Assembly: GCA_018335925.1 (NCBI GenBank)
Contig: JAGXRF010000017.1
Coordinates: forward strand, 1-64,000
Origin: Flavobacteriales bacterium
GTDB taxonomy: Bacteria; Bacteroidota; Bacteroidia; Flavobacteriales; Flavobacteriaceae
Reading direction: 5' to 3'
DNA length: 64,000 nt
In this document: positions 34,568 through 43,180 of the stretch, one piece after another
Position numbering within the stretch: the first letter of the stretch is position 1
Layout of the letters: each line of letters starts with the position of its first letter
The notes under the pieces: generated by a model
What the model was told of the DNA's origin: nothing
Database searches by the model: none
The model's input: only the letters and a program-made list of their open reading frames with translations
Made by a program: the position numbers and the translations under genes

Positions 34568-36148
34568 TTACTTTTGTAACTTATTCAAAACCCAACCCAA
34601 TTCAGGGTCTTTTCGTTGTAATTTATCTTCTAAACTTGGTAAAAGTTCTATGTCCGGAAGCACACCTCTTCCCTCAACTCCTTTTACTTTAACCGGACGA
34701 ATATCCATAATTCCTAATCGCAATGGCAATTTTGAATTTGGCAAACGATACACTGGCATAAAACCAGCAACCGTTCCGTGAGCGGTACCACCGGTTTCTT
34801 CTCCTATTAAAATTCCTCTCCTCTCAGTTTGCACCATGGAAGAAAACAAACACGAGGCAGAAAAACTACCACCGTTAATCAATACAAAAACTTCTCCTTT
34901 AAAATTGTTTGGTTTCGGAGTTTTAATTTTAGAACTTTCCAAGGCATATTGGTAAGTACCTTGTGTCGTTTTTTTTGTCTTTATCGTTTGGAAAACCGCA
35001 AAAAACGGATACATAGGAACCGCTATGGGATAAGCATACCATGGTGCGGTATTCCAATACGGTGATAACATGGATGTTTTTGAAACCACTGTAGGTGTAT
35101 CAATCATTTGGAAAGGCTTATCGCTCAAATAGCTGTATAATTCCGTAATTTCATTTAACAATCCTCCTGGATTATCACGCAAATCAATTACCAAATATTT
35201 GCCTTGCTTTTGCGTAATTTCATCAAAAATTTGTTGGTAGGCTTTGCGATATCTTCCTTTAGAAAATCCCCTAATTTTTAGATATGCCACGGCAGAATCT
35301 TTTCCTATCCATTGCAATTCTCTTTGAAATTTTGAAGAGGCAACATCGTAACCAAAAATTCTTTTTTTCTTTCGGATGTTTTCTTTTTTAGAAAAGGTAA
35401 TTTGCTTGGTAGAAATAACTTTTGTGGTGTCTTTTGTGGTTTTAGAAGAAGTCTTTTCTTTATTCTCCACCGATTTCTTGCGATGAACCATTTTAGTATA
35501 CTCACTATCTTTCCAAGAAAAAGTGCATTGCAAACTATCTAAAAATCCGAATTCTAAAGCATAAATGTTGGAAAAACTTCTTTGAAATCGATACGGAAAA
35601 TACGTTTGGTTAAAACCATCAGAAGTATAGGTTTTTCGATGTTTTTGGTATAAAGAGTCCAAACTAATTCCGTTGATTTTTAAAAAACGTGAACCTACCT
35701 TGATGGTAGAATCGCCTGAAAGATTTCTGCTTAAATAAAATTTTTCATCATGCAAAATGATAGGGACTTGTGACATTGGCCCCATGCCTAATTTCTTTCT
35801 TCTTTTGGCTTCTTGCTTGGTGACTTTTTCCGGTAAAAAACCTAATCGCATGTGTCCTTGCCTTACTTGAGCTACTAACGGACTTAACTGAAAAAATAAA
35901 TCGTTTGGTTTTTTAAAGTTTTTAGTTGCTTCAACCAAACTATCCATCGAATGGTCAAAAGCTCCTTTTGGCAAATACCAATCGATGCTTGGATGTAATT
36001 TATTGATTTTTTTTTGGGCAAAACGAATGTCTTTTTTTTGCTGCTCTGGAGTTAATTCTTTTTGTAAATGTGCTTGATAGGAAGCAACACTGTTACATCC
36101 CACCAAACCAAAAAAAAGCAAAAAAATTCCAATCGATAAACCTCTCAT
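34568..36148 (-). CDS. S41-family peptidase, lipoprotein
   Basis: The start at 36148 overlaps the glmM stop as ATGA and gives a signal peptide with lipobox LVGC (about residue 17). The frame is open further upstream but that part is glmM in another frame. The 526-residue product has a tail-specific-protease-like N-region, a charged low-complexity insert (about 225-270, rich in Lys, Ser and Thr) and the S41 domain. In that domain, YLVIDLRDNPGG is the core and GGSFSASCLF carries the candidate Ser. The following GEETGG has Glu where classic S41 proteins have Lys-containing GTKT, as in other Bacteroidota members. It is a paralogue of the gene at 28924. Confidence 0.82.
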   Translation of the reverse strand: MRGLSIGIFLLFFGLVGCNSVASYQAHLQKELTPEQQKKDIRFAQKKINKLHPSIDWYLPKGAFDHSMDSLVEATKNFKKPNDLFFQLSPLVAQVRQGHMRLGFLPEKVTKQEAKRRKKLGMGPMSQVPIILHDEKFYLSRNLSGDSTIKVGSRFLKINGISLDSLYQKHRKTYTSDGFNQTYFPYRFQRSFSNIYALEFGFLDSLQCTFSWKDSEYTKMVHRKKSVENKEKTSSKTTKDTTKVISTKQITFSKKENIRKKKRIFGYDVASSKFQRELQWIGKDSAVAYLKIRGFSKGRYRKAYQQIFDEITQKQGKYLVIDLRDNPGGLLNEITELYSYLSDKPFQMIDTPTVVSKTSMLSPYWNTAPWYAYPIAVPMYPFFAVFQTIKTKKTTQGTYQYALESSKIKTPKPNNFKGEVFVLINGGSFSASCLFSSMVQTERRGILIGEETGGTAHGTVAGFMPVYRLPNSKLPLRLGIMDIRPVKVKGVEGRGVLPDIELLPSLEDKLQRKDPELGWVLNKLQK

Positions 36149-37533
36149 ATCCCGGAAAACTCCTTTAATTCCGAAACAAATCGAACTGCCAAAGAATCTG
36201 CATCTTCTTGCGAAGTTGCTTCGGTGTAAATACGAATAATAGGCTCGGTGTTGGACTTTCGTAAATGCACCCAACTATTTGCAAAATCAATTTTTACACC
36301 ATCAATGGTAGTAATTTCCTCTGAAGCATATTTTTGCTGTACTTGATTCAGCACTTCATCTACATTGATTTGTGGTGTAAGTTCAATTTTATTTTTGCTC
36401 ATAAAAAAGCTAGGTAATGATGCCCTAATCTCGGAAACGTTTTGGTTTTTCTCTGCCAAATAACTTAAAAACAAAGCAACACCCACCAAAGCATCTCTAC
36501 CGTAATGTAACTCCGGATAAATAATTCCACCATTTCCTTCTCCTCCAATGATGGTATTGGTTGCTTTCATTAATTCTACCACATTCACCTCCCCTACTGC
36601 ACTTGCTTGGTAAGTCCCTCCATGCTTTTGGGTAACTTCACGCAATGCTCTGGAAGACGATAAATTGGAAACGGTATTTCCGGGAGTTTTACCCAACACA
36701 TAATCTGCAACAGCTACCAAGGTATATTCTTCTCCAAACATCTCTCCTTTTTCATCTATAAAAGCCAATCTATCAACATCAGGATCTACCACAATGCCAA
36801 AATCAGCCTTTTCCTCTATTACTTTTTGGCAAATATCTGTCAAGTGCTCTTTTAAAGGTTCCGGGTTGTGCGGAAAATGTCCATTGGGTTCGCAATACAA
36901 CTCCACCACTTCTACTCCCAATTCTTTCAATAATTTAGGGATGATAATTCCTCCCGAAGAATTCACACCATCCACTACCACTTTAAATGACTTGCTTTGC
37001 ACCAAATCTTTCTGCACCAGTGGCAAAGCCAAAACTTCTTCAATATGGATGTCCATGTAGGCATCATTGTCCGTTATAGTTCCCAAATCGTCAACTTCTG
37101 CAAAGTGAAATTCTTCTTTCTCAGCCAAACTTAAAATAATGGCACCGTCTGCCGCAGATATAAACTCCCCTTTTTCGTTCAACAATTTTAAGGCATTCCA
37201 TTGTTTTGGATTGTGTGAAGCAGTTAAAATGATTCCACCTTGTGCCTTTTCTAAAGGCACCGCTACCTCCACCGTTGGTGTGGTAGACAATCCTAAATTA
37301 ATGATATCAATTCCTAATCCAACCAGGGTTTGCATCACCAAATCGTGTATCATTGGTCCTGAAATTCTGGCATCTCTTCCGATTACCACAGTACATTTTT
37401 GGTTGGCAAAGTGACTTTTTAGCCAAGTGCCATAGGCTGCAGCAAATTTTACTGCATCTAATGGTGTTAAATTATCATTAGGAGCACCACCAATAGTGCC
37501 TCGAATTCCGGATATTGATTTGATCAATGTCAT
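36145..37533 (-). CDS. glmM: Phosphoglucosamine mutase (alpha-D-phosphohexomutase family)
   Basis: A 462-residue phosphohexomutase. The phosphoserine is S106 in ILTASHNPKQWNALK, the metal loop is DPDVDRLAF (about 250) and the sugar-binding loop is GGEGNGGIIYPELHYGRDA. The C-terminal phosphate-binding RKSNTEPIIRIYTEA is intact. GlmM converts GlcN-6-P to GlcN-1-P for peptidoglycan and LPS; a phosphomannomutase or phosphoglucomutase role is the alternative, which motifs cannot settle. It is coupled to the S41 gene downstream. Confidence 0.85.
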   Translation of the reverse strand: MTLIKSISGIRGTIGGAPNDNLTPLDAVKFAAAYGTWLKSHFANQKCTVVIGRDARISGPMIHDLVMQTLVGLGIDIINLGLSTTPTVEVAVPLEKAQGGIILTASHNPKQWNALKLLNEKGEFISAADGAIILSLAEKEEFHFAEVDDLGTITDNDAYMDIHIEEVLALPLVQKDLVQSKSFKVVVDGVNSSGGIIIPKLLKELGVEVVELYCEPNGHFPHNPEPLKEHLTDICQKVIEEKADFGIVVDPDVDRLAFIDEKGEMFGEEYTLVAVADYVLGKTPGNTVSNLSSSRALREVTQKHGGTYQASAVGEVNVVELMKATNTIIGGEGNGGIIYPELHYGRDALVGVALFLSYLAEKNQNVSEIRASLPSFFMSKNKIELTPQINVDEVLNQVQQKYASEEITTIDGVKIDFANSWVHLRKSNTEPIIRIYTEATSQEDADSLAVRFVSELKEFSGI

Positions 37534-37622
37534 AAGTTGAATATTGTGAATTGTAAATTATTTCAAAAACCCAAAAATAACCAAATCATGTTCGATATAA
37601 AAAAAATACTATCTTAGTTGCA

Positions 37623-38219
37623 ATGAATTTTTTAGCACATATTTATTTATCCGGAAATGATACCTTTCGTATCATAGGTAACTTTATGGCAGATGTGGTA
37701 AGAGGAAACCAATATTTGCAATATCCGGATAAAATTCAAAAAGGAATTTTACTGCATCGATTTATCGATTTTTATACCGATCAACACCCTGTTTTTAGAC
37801 AAACCAAACATCGTTTGCATGAGAACTACGGACATTATTCGGGTGTCATCACCGACATGTATTACGATTATTTTTTGGCCAAAAATTGGGGTAAATTCCA
37901 CCAGAATAGCCTGGAAGCATTTGCTAATAACTTTTACCAATTATTACAAGAACATCGAGATTTGTTGCCAGACAAAATTCAACGCATGAGCAAACACATG
38001 ATTGCAGATAATTGGTTGGTAAGTTACCAAAGTATCCAAGGAATGCAACGAATTTTATATCAAATGGATTACCGAACAGGTTTTAAATCGAAAATGCAAT
38101 TTGCAACCAAAGAATTGCAAATATGGGAAACCGAAATGGAACAAGAATTTTTTCAATTTTTTCAGGATTTACAACAACAATGCACACTAAAAATCAAAGA
38201 ACTCGAAAGTACTTTTTAG
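37623..38219 (+). CDS. acpH: Acyl carrier protein phosphodiesterase
   Basis: A 198-residue protein of the AcpH (DUF479) family, which removes phosphopantetheine from holo-ACP. The start [11 protein letters not shown], then [28 protein letters not shown] and [21 protein letters not shown], are the metal-dependent HD-like motifs of the family. The last 40 bases overlap the start of ggt in another frame. Confidence 0.9.
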   Translation: MNFLAHIYLSGNDTFRIIGNFMADVVRGNQYLQYPDKIQKGILLHRFIDFYTDQHPVFRQTKHRLHENYGHYSGVITDMYYDYFLAKNWGKFHQNSLEAFANNFYQLLQEHRDLLPDKIQRMSKHMIADNWLVSYQSIQGMQRILYQMDYRTGFKSKMQFATKELQIWETEMEQEFFQFFQDLQQQCTLKIKELESTF

Positions 38220-39865
38220 TACTTTTTTTATTTCCTTTCCTCTACGGACAAAAAGTAGTTGAATCACCCCATGCCATGGTGGTTTCTGCTAGAAAAGAGG
38301 CCTCTGAAATTGGAATTCAAATTTTAAAGCAAGGAGGCAATGCTTTTGATGCCATGGTTGCCACCGAATTGGCATTGGCAGTTGCCTATCCGTATGCAGG
38401 AAATATTGGAGGTGGTGGCTTTATGGTGTATCGGAAAAACAATGGAGAAATTGGCACTTTAGATTACCGAGAAAAAGCACCAATGGCAGCACATAAAGAA
38501 ATGTTTTTAGATGAAAGTAAAAACGTAATTTCCGGATTAAGTACCCATAGTCCGTTGGCAGTTGGCGTACCCGGAACCATAGCTGGAGTTTGGGAAGTGC
38601 ATCAAAAATTTGGAAAGTTATCTTGGGAACAAATAGTAGAACCCGTCATACAATTGGCATTACGAGGGGTAGTGGTGACCCAAAAACAAGCAGATCGATT
38701 AACAAAATATCGACCTATTTTAATCGAAACTAATGGGAATGAATCTCTACTATCTAAAGTGTATGCTCCGGGAGATACCATTCGATATTTGGCATTAGCC
38801 AATACCTTGAAAAAAATTCAGAAATCAGGAAAAAAAGCATTTTACGAAGGAGAAATTGGTCAACAATTGGTGGCCTTTTTACAGCAAAAAGGCGGAATCA
38901 TCACTTTAGAGGATTTGAAAAATTACCAAGTAGTTTGGAGAAAACCAATAGCCTTTCGATTTCAAGATTTGCAAATTTATTCCATGCCTCCACCTAGCAG
39001 TGGCGGCATAACTTTGGGTCAAATTTTTGGAATGTTAGAAAGTAAATCAATTCAAAAACATACAAAACATGACGATTCTTACATTCATTTAATAGCTGAA
39101 GCCTGTAAAAGGGCTTATACTGATAGAAACTTTTATTTAGGAGATCCTGATTTTGTAAAAATTCCAACCCAAAAACTTTTAGACCCATCTTATTTAAAAG
39201 AAAGAATGTCGACTTTTCAGTCAAAGAAAGCAACTCCGATATCAAAAATAAATCATGGAAATATTTTGGTTCACGAATCAACCGAAACTACCCATTATTC
39301 TATTGTAGATGCTGAAGGAAATGCCATAGCAGCAACTACCACCATAAACGATGCATACGGAAGTAAAATTTATGTAGAAGAGTTAGGCTTTTTTTTAAAC
39401 AACGAAATGGATGATTTTTCTGCAAAACCTGGTGTCCCGAACATGTTTGGATTGGTAGGAGCTGAGGCCAATGCTATAGCTCCAGGAAAAAGGATGTTAA
39501 GTTCTATGACACCTACTATTATTGAAAAAGAAGGTAAATTATGGATGGTAGTGGGTACACCAGGTGGGTCAACCATCATCACTTCGGTAATGCAAACTAT
39601 TTTAAATGTCCATCAATTTAAAATGAACATGCAAAAGGCAGTAAATTTTCCGAGGTTTCATCATCAAGGTGTACCAAATGAATTGGTTTTGGAACCTAAT
39701 GGATTCTCCGAAAAAACAAAAAAACAACTCATTAAAAAAGGTTACGTGATTACTGAAAAAAACACACCTATTTTGGGTAAAGTAGATGCTATTTTGGTAT
39801 TACCAAACGGAACCTTACAAGCCGGAGCAGATTATAGAGGAGACGATACCGCAGTAGGATACTAA
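38180..39865 (+). CDS. ggt: Gamma-glutamyltransferase
   Basis: The ATG at 38180 is chosen because the signal sequence begins there ([16 protein letters not shown]); the frame is open from 38123 but that region codes for AcpH. The 561-residue precursor self-cleaves before a Thr, here in the block [19 protein letters not shown] (about 350-368), giving large and small subunits. Other marks are '[33 protein letters not shown]' and '[13 protein letters not shown]'. It acts on glutathione and other gamma-glutamyl compounds in the periplasm. Confidence 0.92.
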   Translation: MHTKNQRTRKYFLVLFLFPFLYGQKVVESPHAMVVSARKEASEIGIQILKQGGNAFDAMVATELALAVAYPYAGNIGGGGFMVYRKNNGEIGTLDYREKAPMAAHKEMFLDESKNVISGLSTHSPLAVGVPGTIAGVWEVHQKFGKLSWEQIVEPVIQLALRGVVVTQKQADRLTKYRPILIETNGNESLLSKVYAPGDTIRYLALANTLKKIQKSGKKAFYEGEIGQQLVAFLQQKGGIITLEDLKNYQVVWRKPIAFRFQDLQIYSMPPPSSGGITLGQIFGMLESKSIQKHTKHDDSYIHLIAEACKRAYTDRNFYLGDPDFVKIPTQKLLDPSYLKERMSTFQSKKATPISKINHGNILVHESTETTHYSIVDAEGNAIAATTTINDAYGSKIYVEELGFFLNNEMDDFSAKPGVPNMFGLVGAEANAIAPGKRMLSSMTPTIIEKEGKLWMVVGTPGGSTIITSVMQTILNVHQFKMNMQKAVNFPRFHHQGVPNELVLEPNGFSEKTKKQLIKKGYVITEKNTPILGKVDAILVLPNGTLQAGADYRGDDTAVGY

Positions 39866-39910
39866 AAAAACTCCTGCCCAATTCTTAAAACGTGTAAGAT
39901 GAGGCAGGAG
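39864..39910 (-). terminator. Terminator of the sbtA-like operon
   Basis: On the minus strand CTCCTGCC (39910-39903) and GGCAGGAG (39878-39871) form an 8-bp stem followed by a T-run (39870-39864). The A-rich opposite side lies at the ggt stop codon. Confidence 0.8.
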
Positions 39911-39947
39911 CCAACACAAAAAATGAAAAACACTATCTTAACCAAGT

Positions 39948-40910
39948 TTAACCTTGGATGATGGCATAATAAATAGGCATTCCGATGGTAATATTAAACG
40001 GAAAGGTTACTGCCAATGCCATTGGAATATAAATTCCGGGATTGGCCTTTGGTACAGTAATTTTCATAGCTGCAGGTACAGCAATATAAGATGCACTTGC
40101 TGCCAAGATGGCAAACATAAATCGGTCACCCGGGTTGCTACAAAAAAACTGGGTAATCCAAGCTACCAAAACTCCATTAATTAATGGTATGAGGATGGCA
40201 AATGCGGTAGTAAACCAACCTGACTTTAAAAAATCTTCAATCTTTTTGCCACATACAATTCCCATATCTAATAAAAAGATGGCTAAAAATCCTTTGAAAA
40301 TATCTGTCGTAAAAGGTTTGATACCCATGGCTTGTTGGTCGCTTGCCAAGTAGCCAATTATCAAACTACCTATAATTAAAAATACACTACCGTTGGTAAA
40401 TGAGTGTTTGATAATTTTCCCCATTTTGGCTTGGTCATTTATGGCACCATTCCCAAAAATTTTGATCAATATCACCCCAACAATAATGGCAGGTGCTTCC
40501 ATTAATGCCATGATAGCCACCATGTGTCCGCTAAACTCTACTTGCTGAATTTCTAAAAATGTTACCGCAGTAACAAAAGTTACAGCACTTACCGAGCCAT
40601 AAGCTGCCGCAATTGCTCCTGCATTTTCTACACTCAACTTGGTTTTTAACAAAAAGAAGGTATATACAGGTATTACCACAGCAATAAGGATTCCGAATAA
40701 CATTGTCCATAAAATACTCGCATCTAAATGGCTATGAGCCAACTCTTGTCCACCTTTAAAGCCAATGGCAAACAAAAGATACAACGAAATAAATTTGGAG
40801 GAATTAGATGGTATTTCTAAATCACTTTTTAACCTTACTGCCAAAATTCCGAGAATAAAAAACAGTAAAGCCGGGTTGGTTAAATTATCTTGAAGAAGTT
40901 CTAAATTCAT
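39948..40910 (-). CDS. SbtA-like sodium-dependent bicarbonate transporter
   Basis: A 320-residue membrane protein with about ten helices, matching the SbtA/PF05982 family. Marks are 'NLTNPALLFFILGILAVRLKSDLEIP', 'LLFAIGFKGGQELAHS', 'AAAYGSVSAVTFVTAVTFLE', 'GHMVAIMALMEAPAIIVG', 'FLLDMGIVCGKK' and a C-terminal 'ASASYIAVPAAMKITVPKANPGIYIPMALAVTFPFNI'. Known SbtA imports HCO3- with Na+ in cyanobacteria. The start overlaps the Sua5 stop as ATGA, so it is translationally coupled to a bicarbonate-consuming enzyme. Confidence 0.88.
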   Translation of the reverse strand: MNLELLQDNLTNPALLFFILGILAVRLKSDLEIPSNSSKFISLYLLFAIGFKGGQELAHSHLDASILWTMLFGILIAVVIPVYTFFLLKTKLSVENAGAIAAAYGSVSAVTFVTAVTFLEIQQVEFSGHMVAIMALMEAPAIIVGVILIKIFGNGAINDQAKMGKIIKHSFTNGSVFLIIGSLIIGYLASDQQAMGIKPFTTDIFKGFLAIFLLDMGIVCGKKIEDFLKSGWFTTAFAILIPLINGVLVAWITQFFCSNPGDRFMFAILAASASYIAVPAAMKITVPKANPGIYIPMALAVTFPFNITIGMPIYYAIIQG

Positions 40911-41869
40911 AATATACTTAATTCTTGTTGAAACTTTGCTCGATCTAAACGATCGTTTAAAGCTCTGCCTAGTTGTGTGTTAGGAAATTTTTCTATGAAA
41001 ATAACATCAAAATTCATTTGATCTACTGCGAACAAAGTGGCATAAAAATTTTCTGCCATTTGCTGTAAACTACCCTCTGTACTTAATACAAAGTCGTTTA
41101 CATGCTCTTTTTTTCCGCTTGGTAAAATTCGGGCAACTTTTTTATTGGTCAATTCTATCGGAATTTGATCCAATTGCTCTAAAACCACCAATGGAGTATT
41201 TGGAGCATAATGCTTTTTTGCCAAACCTGGAGCAATCATTTGGGTTTGCCCATTGTTTTTTAAAGAAACTGGTTCTCCTAAAACTTCTTCTAATTGTTCC
41301 AAACTAATGGCACCCAAACGCAAACAAATCACTTGGTTGTTTTCCAAAGCCACTATGGTTGACTCTAATCCGCTTTTACAAGCACCACCTTCTAAAATTG
41401 GTAGCTTTCCTTGGTAAAATTGATCTACCATTTGTGCTGTAGTAGGACTAATTTTGGTATACGGATTGGCACTTGGTGCAGCTACAGGAAAATCTAAATT
41501 TTGCAAAAGCTCTAAAGTTTTGGCATGTGCAGGCATTCTAACACCTACAGTTGTTTGATTGGCAGAAACAATTGCATTGATTTTATCCGTTTTCGGCAAA
41601 ATAATGGTCAAAGGACCAGGCCAAAAAGCCTCCATTAATTGGTATGCTTTGGTTGGAATTTCAGAGCAAATTACTTCTAACCATTTGGTTTGTCCAATAT
41701 GAACAATCAATGGGTTTTGAGCCGGACGTTGCTTGATTTGGTATATTTTTTTTAAAGCTTCTGTATCAAAAATATTGGCAGCCAAGCCATACACTGTTTC
41801 CGTTGGTATGGCAACCACCTCTCCTTTTTCTAAAATTGCTTTTGCTTTATGTATGTCGTTAAAAATCAT
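40907..41869 (-). CDS. L-threonylcarbamoyladenylate synthase, Sua5 type
   Basis: This enzyme makes threonylcarbamoyl-AMP from L-threonine, ATP and bicarbonate for the t6A37 modification of tRNA. The start at 41869 lies four bases after the upstream stop; the open frame further upstream reads through the neighbour. The YrdC domain (about 8-190) has 'EVVAIPTETVYGLAANIFD', 'KRPAQNPLIVHI' and 'VAAPSANPYTKISPT'. The C-terminal Sua5 domain (about 215-320) makes it the long form. Expected length for Sua5 is 320-350, so it is complete. Confidence 0.92.
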   Translation of the reverse strand: MIFNDIHKAKAILEKGEVVAIPTETVYGLAANIFDTEALKKIYQIKQRPAQNPLIVHIGQTKWLEVICSEIPTKAYQLMEAFWPGPLTIILPKTDKINAIVSANQTTVGVRMPAHAKTLELLQNLDFPVAAPSANPYTKISPTTAQMVDQFYQGKLPILEGGACKSGLESTIVALENNQVICLRLGAISLEQLEEVLGEPVSLKNNGQTQMIAPGLAKKHYAPNTPLVVLEQLDQIPIELTNKKVARILPSGKKEHVNDFVLSTEGSLQQMAENFYATLFAVDQMNFDVIFIEKFPNTQLGRALNDRLDRAKFQQELSIL

Positions 41870-41873
41870 TGGT

Positions 41874-42701
41874 TCAAGGATTGCATTGGTAACAAAATTC
41901 GGCACTTTCAGTGGTTTTGTCTTTTCTGGTTTCGTGTTCTTTAAAACCACAACTAGTACACTCTTTTACATAAGTTGCAATTGAATTTGTTGGAGCTCCA
42001 CACCACTCGCATGGTAGCCCAAAAATGGTAGAGGTAACTCCAAAGCCTGGTGTATTACAATTGGGGCACTTTGATTTTATTTTCTCCACCAATTTTTCTG
42101 CTAGTTGCCGGATAACCGACATTCGAGTTGGGTTTCGATGAGCTCTCATGTCGGTCTCCACACAAACTAAGAAAACACTTTTCTTTAACTCCTCAAAAGC
42201 AATTTGTAATTGCTTCCAAGTCGTAATGTCTTTATAAAAAACAGATTTATCTGAATTACTTATAATAATACCATGCACAGGAAAACCTACTTTATTGGCA
42301 AACTTTTCTAAGTCAATCCAATCAGAAATTTCTTGATGTGCATAGTTCGTATTGGTTGTAAAAACACGCTCATAAATCTCTAAACCATGCTTTACATCTA
42401 CAAAAACCATCCACTCTTCATGAGCAGCAGCATAAAAAACCTCAGGATGTGGACCAAAAGAAGCCTCTGTAGCAACCCCCATTTCGCAGTTGGAAAATTG
42501 CATTGCTGCCAAGCATTTGTCTTTCACTGTTTCTTTAGCAGTTTGCAAGCGAGTAACTTCATCGGTAAATGTTCCTAAAAAATCGGTTTGAAATCCTACA
42601 GGCACAAATGGAAGCACTTGTAATTCTTCCTGAAAAATAGGAGAAATTGCTTGTTCTTTTCGGTGCATGGTGCCCACCACCATTGGTCGGTTTCGAAACA
42701 T
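41874..42701 (-). CDS. DUF6671-like protein with C-terminal zinc ribbons
   Basis: The 275-residue product resembles the DUF6671 family: N-terminal 'PMVVGTMHRKEQAISPIFQEEL', a mid-block 'CEMGVATEASFGPHPEVFYAAAHEEWMVFVD' and 'VCVETDMRAHRNPTRMSVI'. The C-terminal quarter has four Cys pairs (CPNC, CEWC, CTSC, CYQC), consistent with two zinc ribbons. The conserved mid-region looks like an enzyme, but no activity is known to me. It lies in the tight operon ahead of sua5. Confidence 0.75.
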   Translation of the reverse strand: MFRNRPMVVGTMHRKEQAISPIFQEELQVLPFVPVGFQTDFLGTFTDEVTRLQTAKETVKDKCLAAMQFSNCEMGVATEASFGPHPEVFYAAAHEEWMVFVDVKHGLEIYERVFTTNTNYAHQEISDWIDLEKFANKVGFPVHGIIISNSDKSVFYKDITTWKQLQIAFEELKKSVFLVCVETDMRAHRNPTRMSVIRQLAEKLVEKIKSKCPNCNTPGFGVTSTIFGLPCEWCGAPTNSIATYVKECTSCGFKEHETRKDKTTESAEFCYQCNP

Positions 42702-42703
42702 GT

Positions 42704-42991
42704 TTATATCAATTCGATAGAAACTTGTGAATGAACTTTAACTCTTTTGTTTTCGTGCATGGCAGCCTTCATCCATTGAGAAATTTCTTCTGAAGCAATT
42801 TTTAAAGCTTCCAATCTTTCAAGGGAGTGAGCTGATGGTACTCCAAATCTTTCTTCAGAGCTAAAAACTTCTACCTGATGGTATTGAATTTTGTGGTTAA
42901 CCAATGATAACAAAATTTTTGCCGCATCTTCCGGACTAAATTCTGTGTCTACCAAAGTAATTGTGGTAGGTTTAATTGTTTTGTTTTCCAT
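42704..42991 (-). CDS. Small conserved hypothetical protein (95 aa)
   Basis: The start at 42991 gives MENKTIKPTTITL and overlaps the end of the small membrane-protein gene by 20 bases. The soluble 95-residue product has a strand-helix pattern and no known motif. It ends two bases before the DUF6671-like gene begins, so it is clearly within the operon. Confidence 0.65.
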   Translation of the reverse strand: MENKTIKPTTITLVDTEFSPEDAAKILLSLVNHKIQYHQVEVFSSEERFGVPSAHSLERLEALKIASEEISQWMKAAMHENKRVKVHSQVSIELI

Positions 42992-43160
42992 AGTTTTTTT
43001 GTGTTTTTGTGTCGTGTTTTGCGAGTACAATCAAAGTACCCATAATACCAATTCCAAGCATTCCATCAGCAAGAATACTAGACTCTACAATACTCCAACT
43101 CCAAACTAGAGTTAAACCTATTACAATAAGTAACGTTGCGATAATAGAATGCTTGTTCAT
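42972..43160 (-). CDS. Small membrane protein (62 aa)
   Basis: The 62-residue product has two hydrophobic stretches (about 7-23 and 29-45) and a polar Lys/Gln/Asn-rich tail. No family is recognised. It is the first gene after icd on the same strand (20-base gap) and leads the small operon toward sua5 and the bicarbonate transporter. Confidence 0.6.
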   Translation of the reverse strand: MNKHSIIATLLIVIGLTLVWSWSIVESSILADGMLGIGIMGTLIVLAKHDTKTQKNYGKQNN

Positions 43161-43180
43161 GATTAAGGATGTTTTAGTTT

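Noticed and set aside
38123..38179. N-terminal extension of gamma-glutamyltransferase into acpH.
   Set aside because: The signal peptide starts just after ATG 38180, and the upstream bases code for the conserved AcpH C-terminus in another frame.
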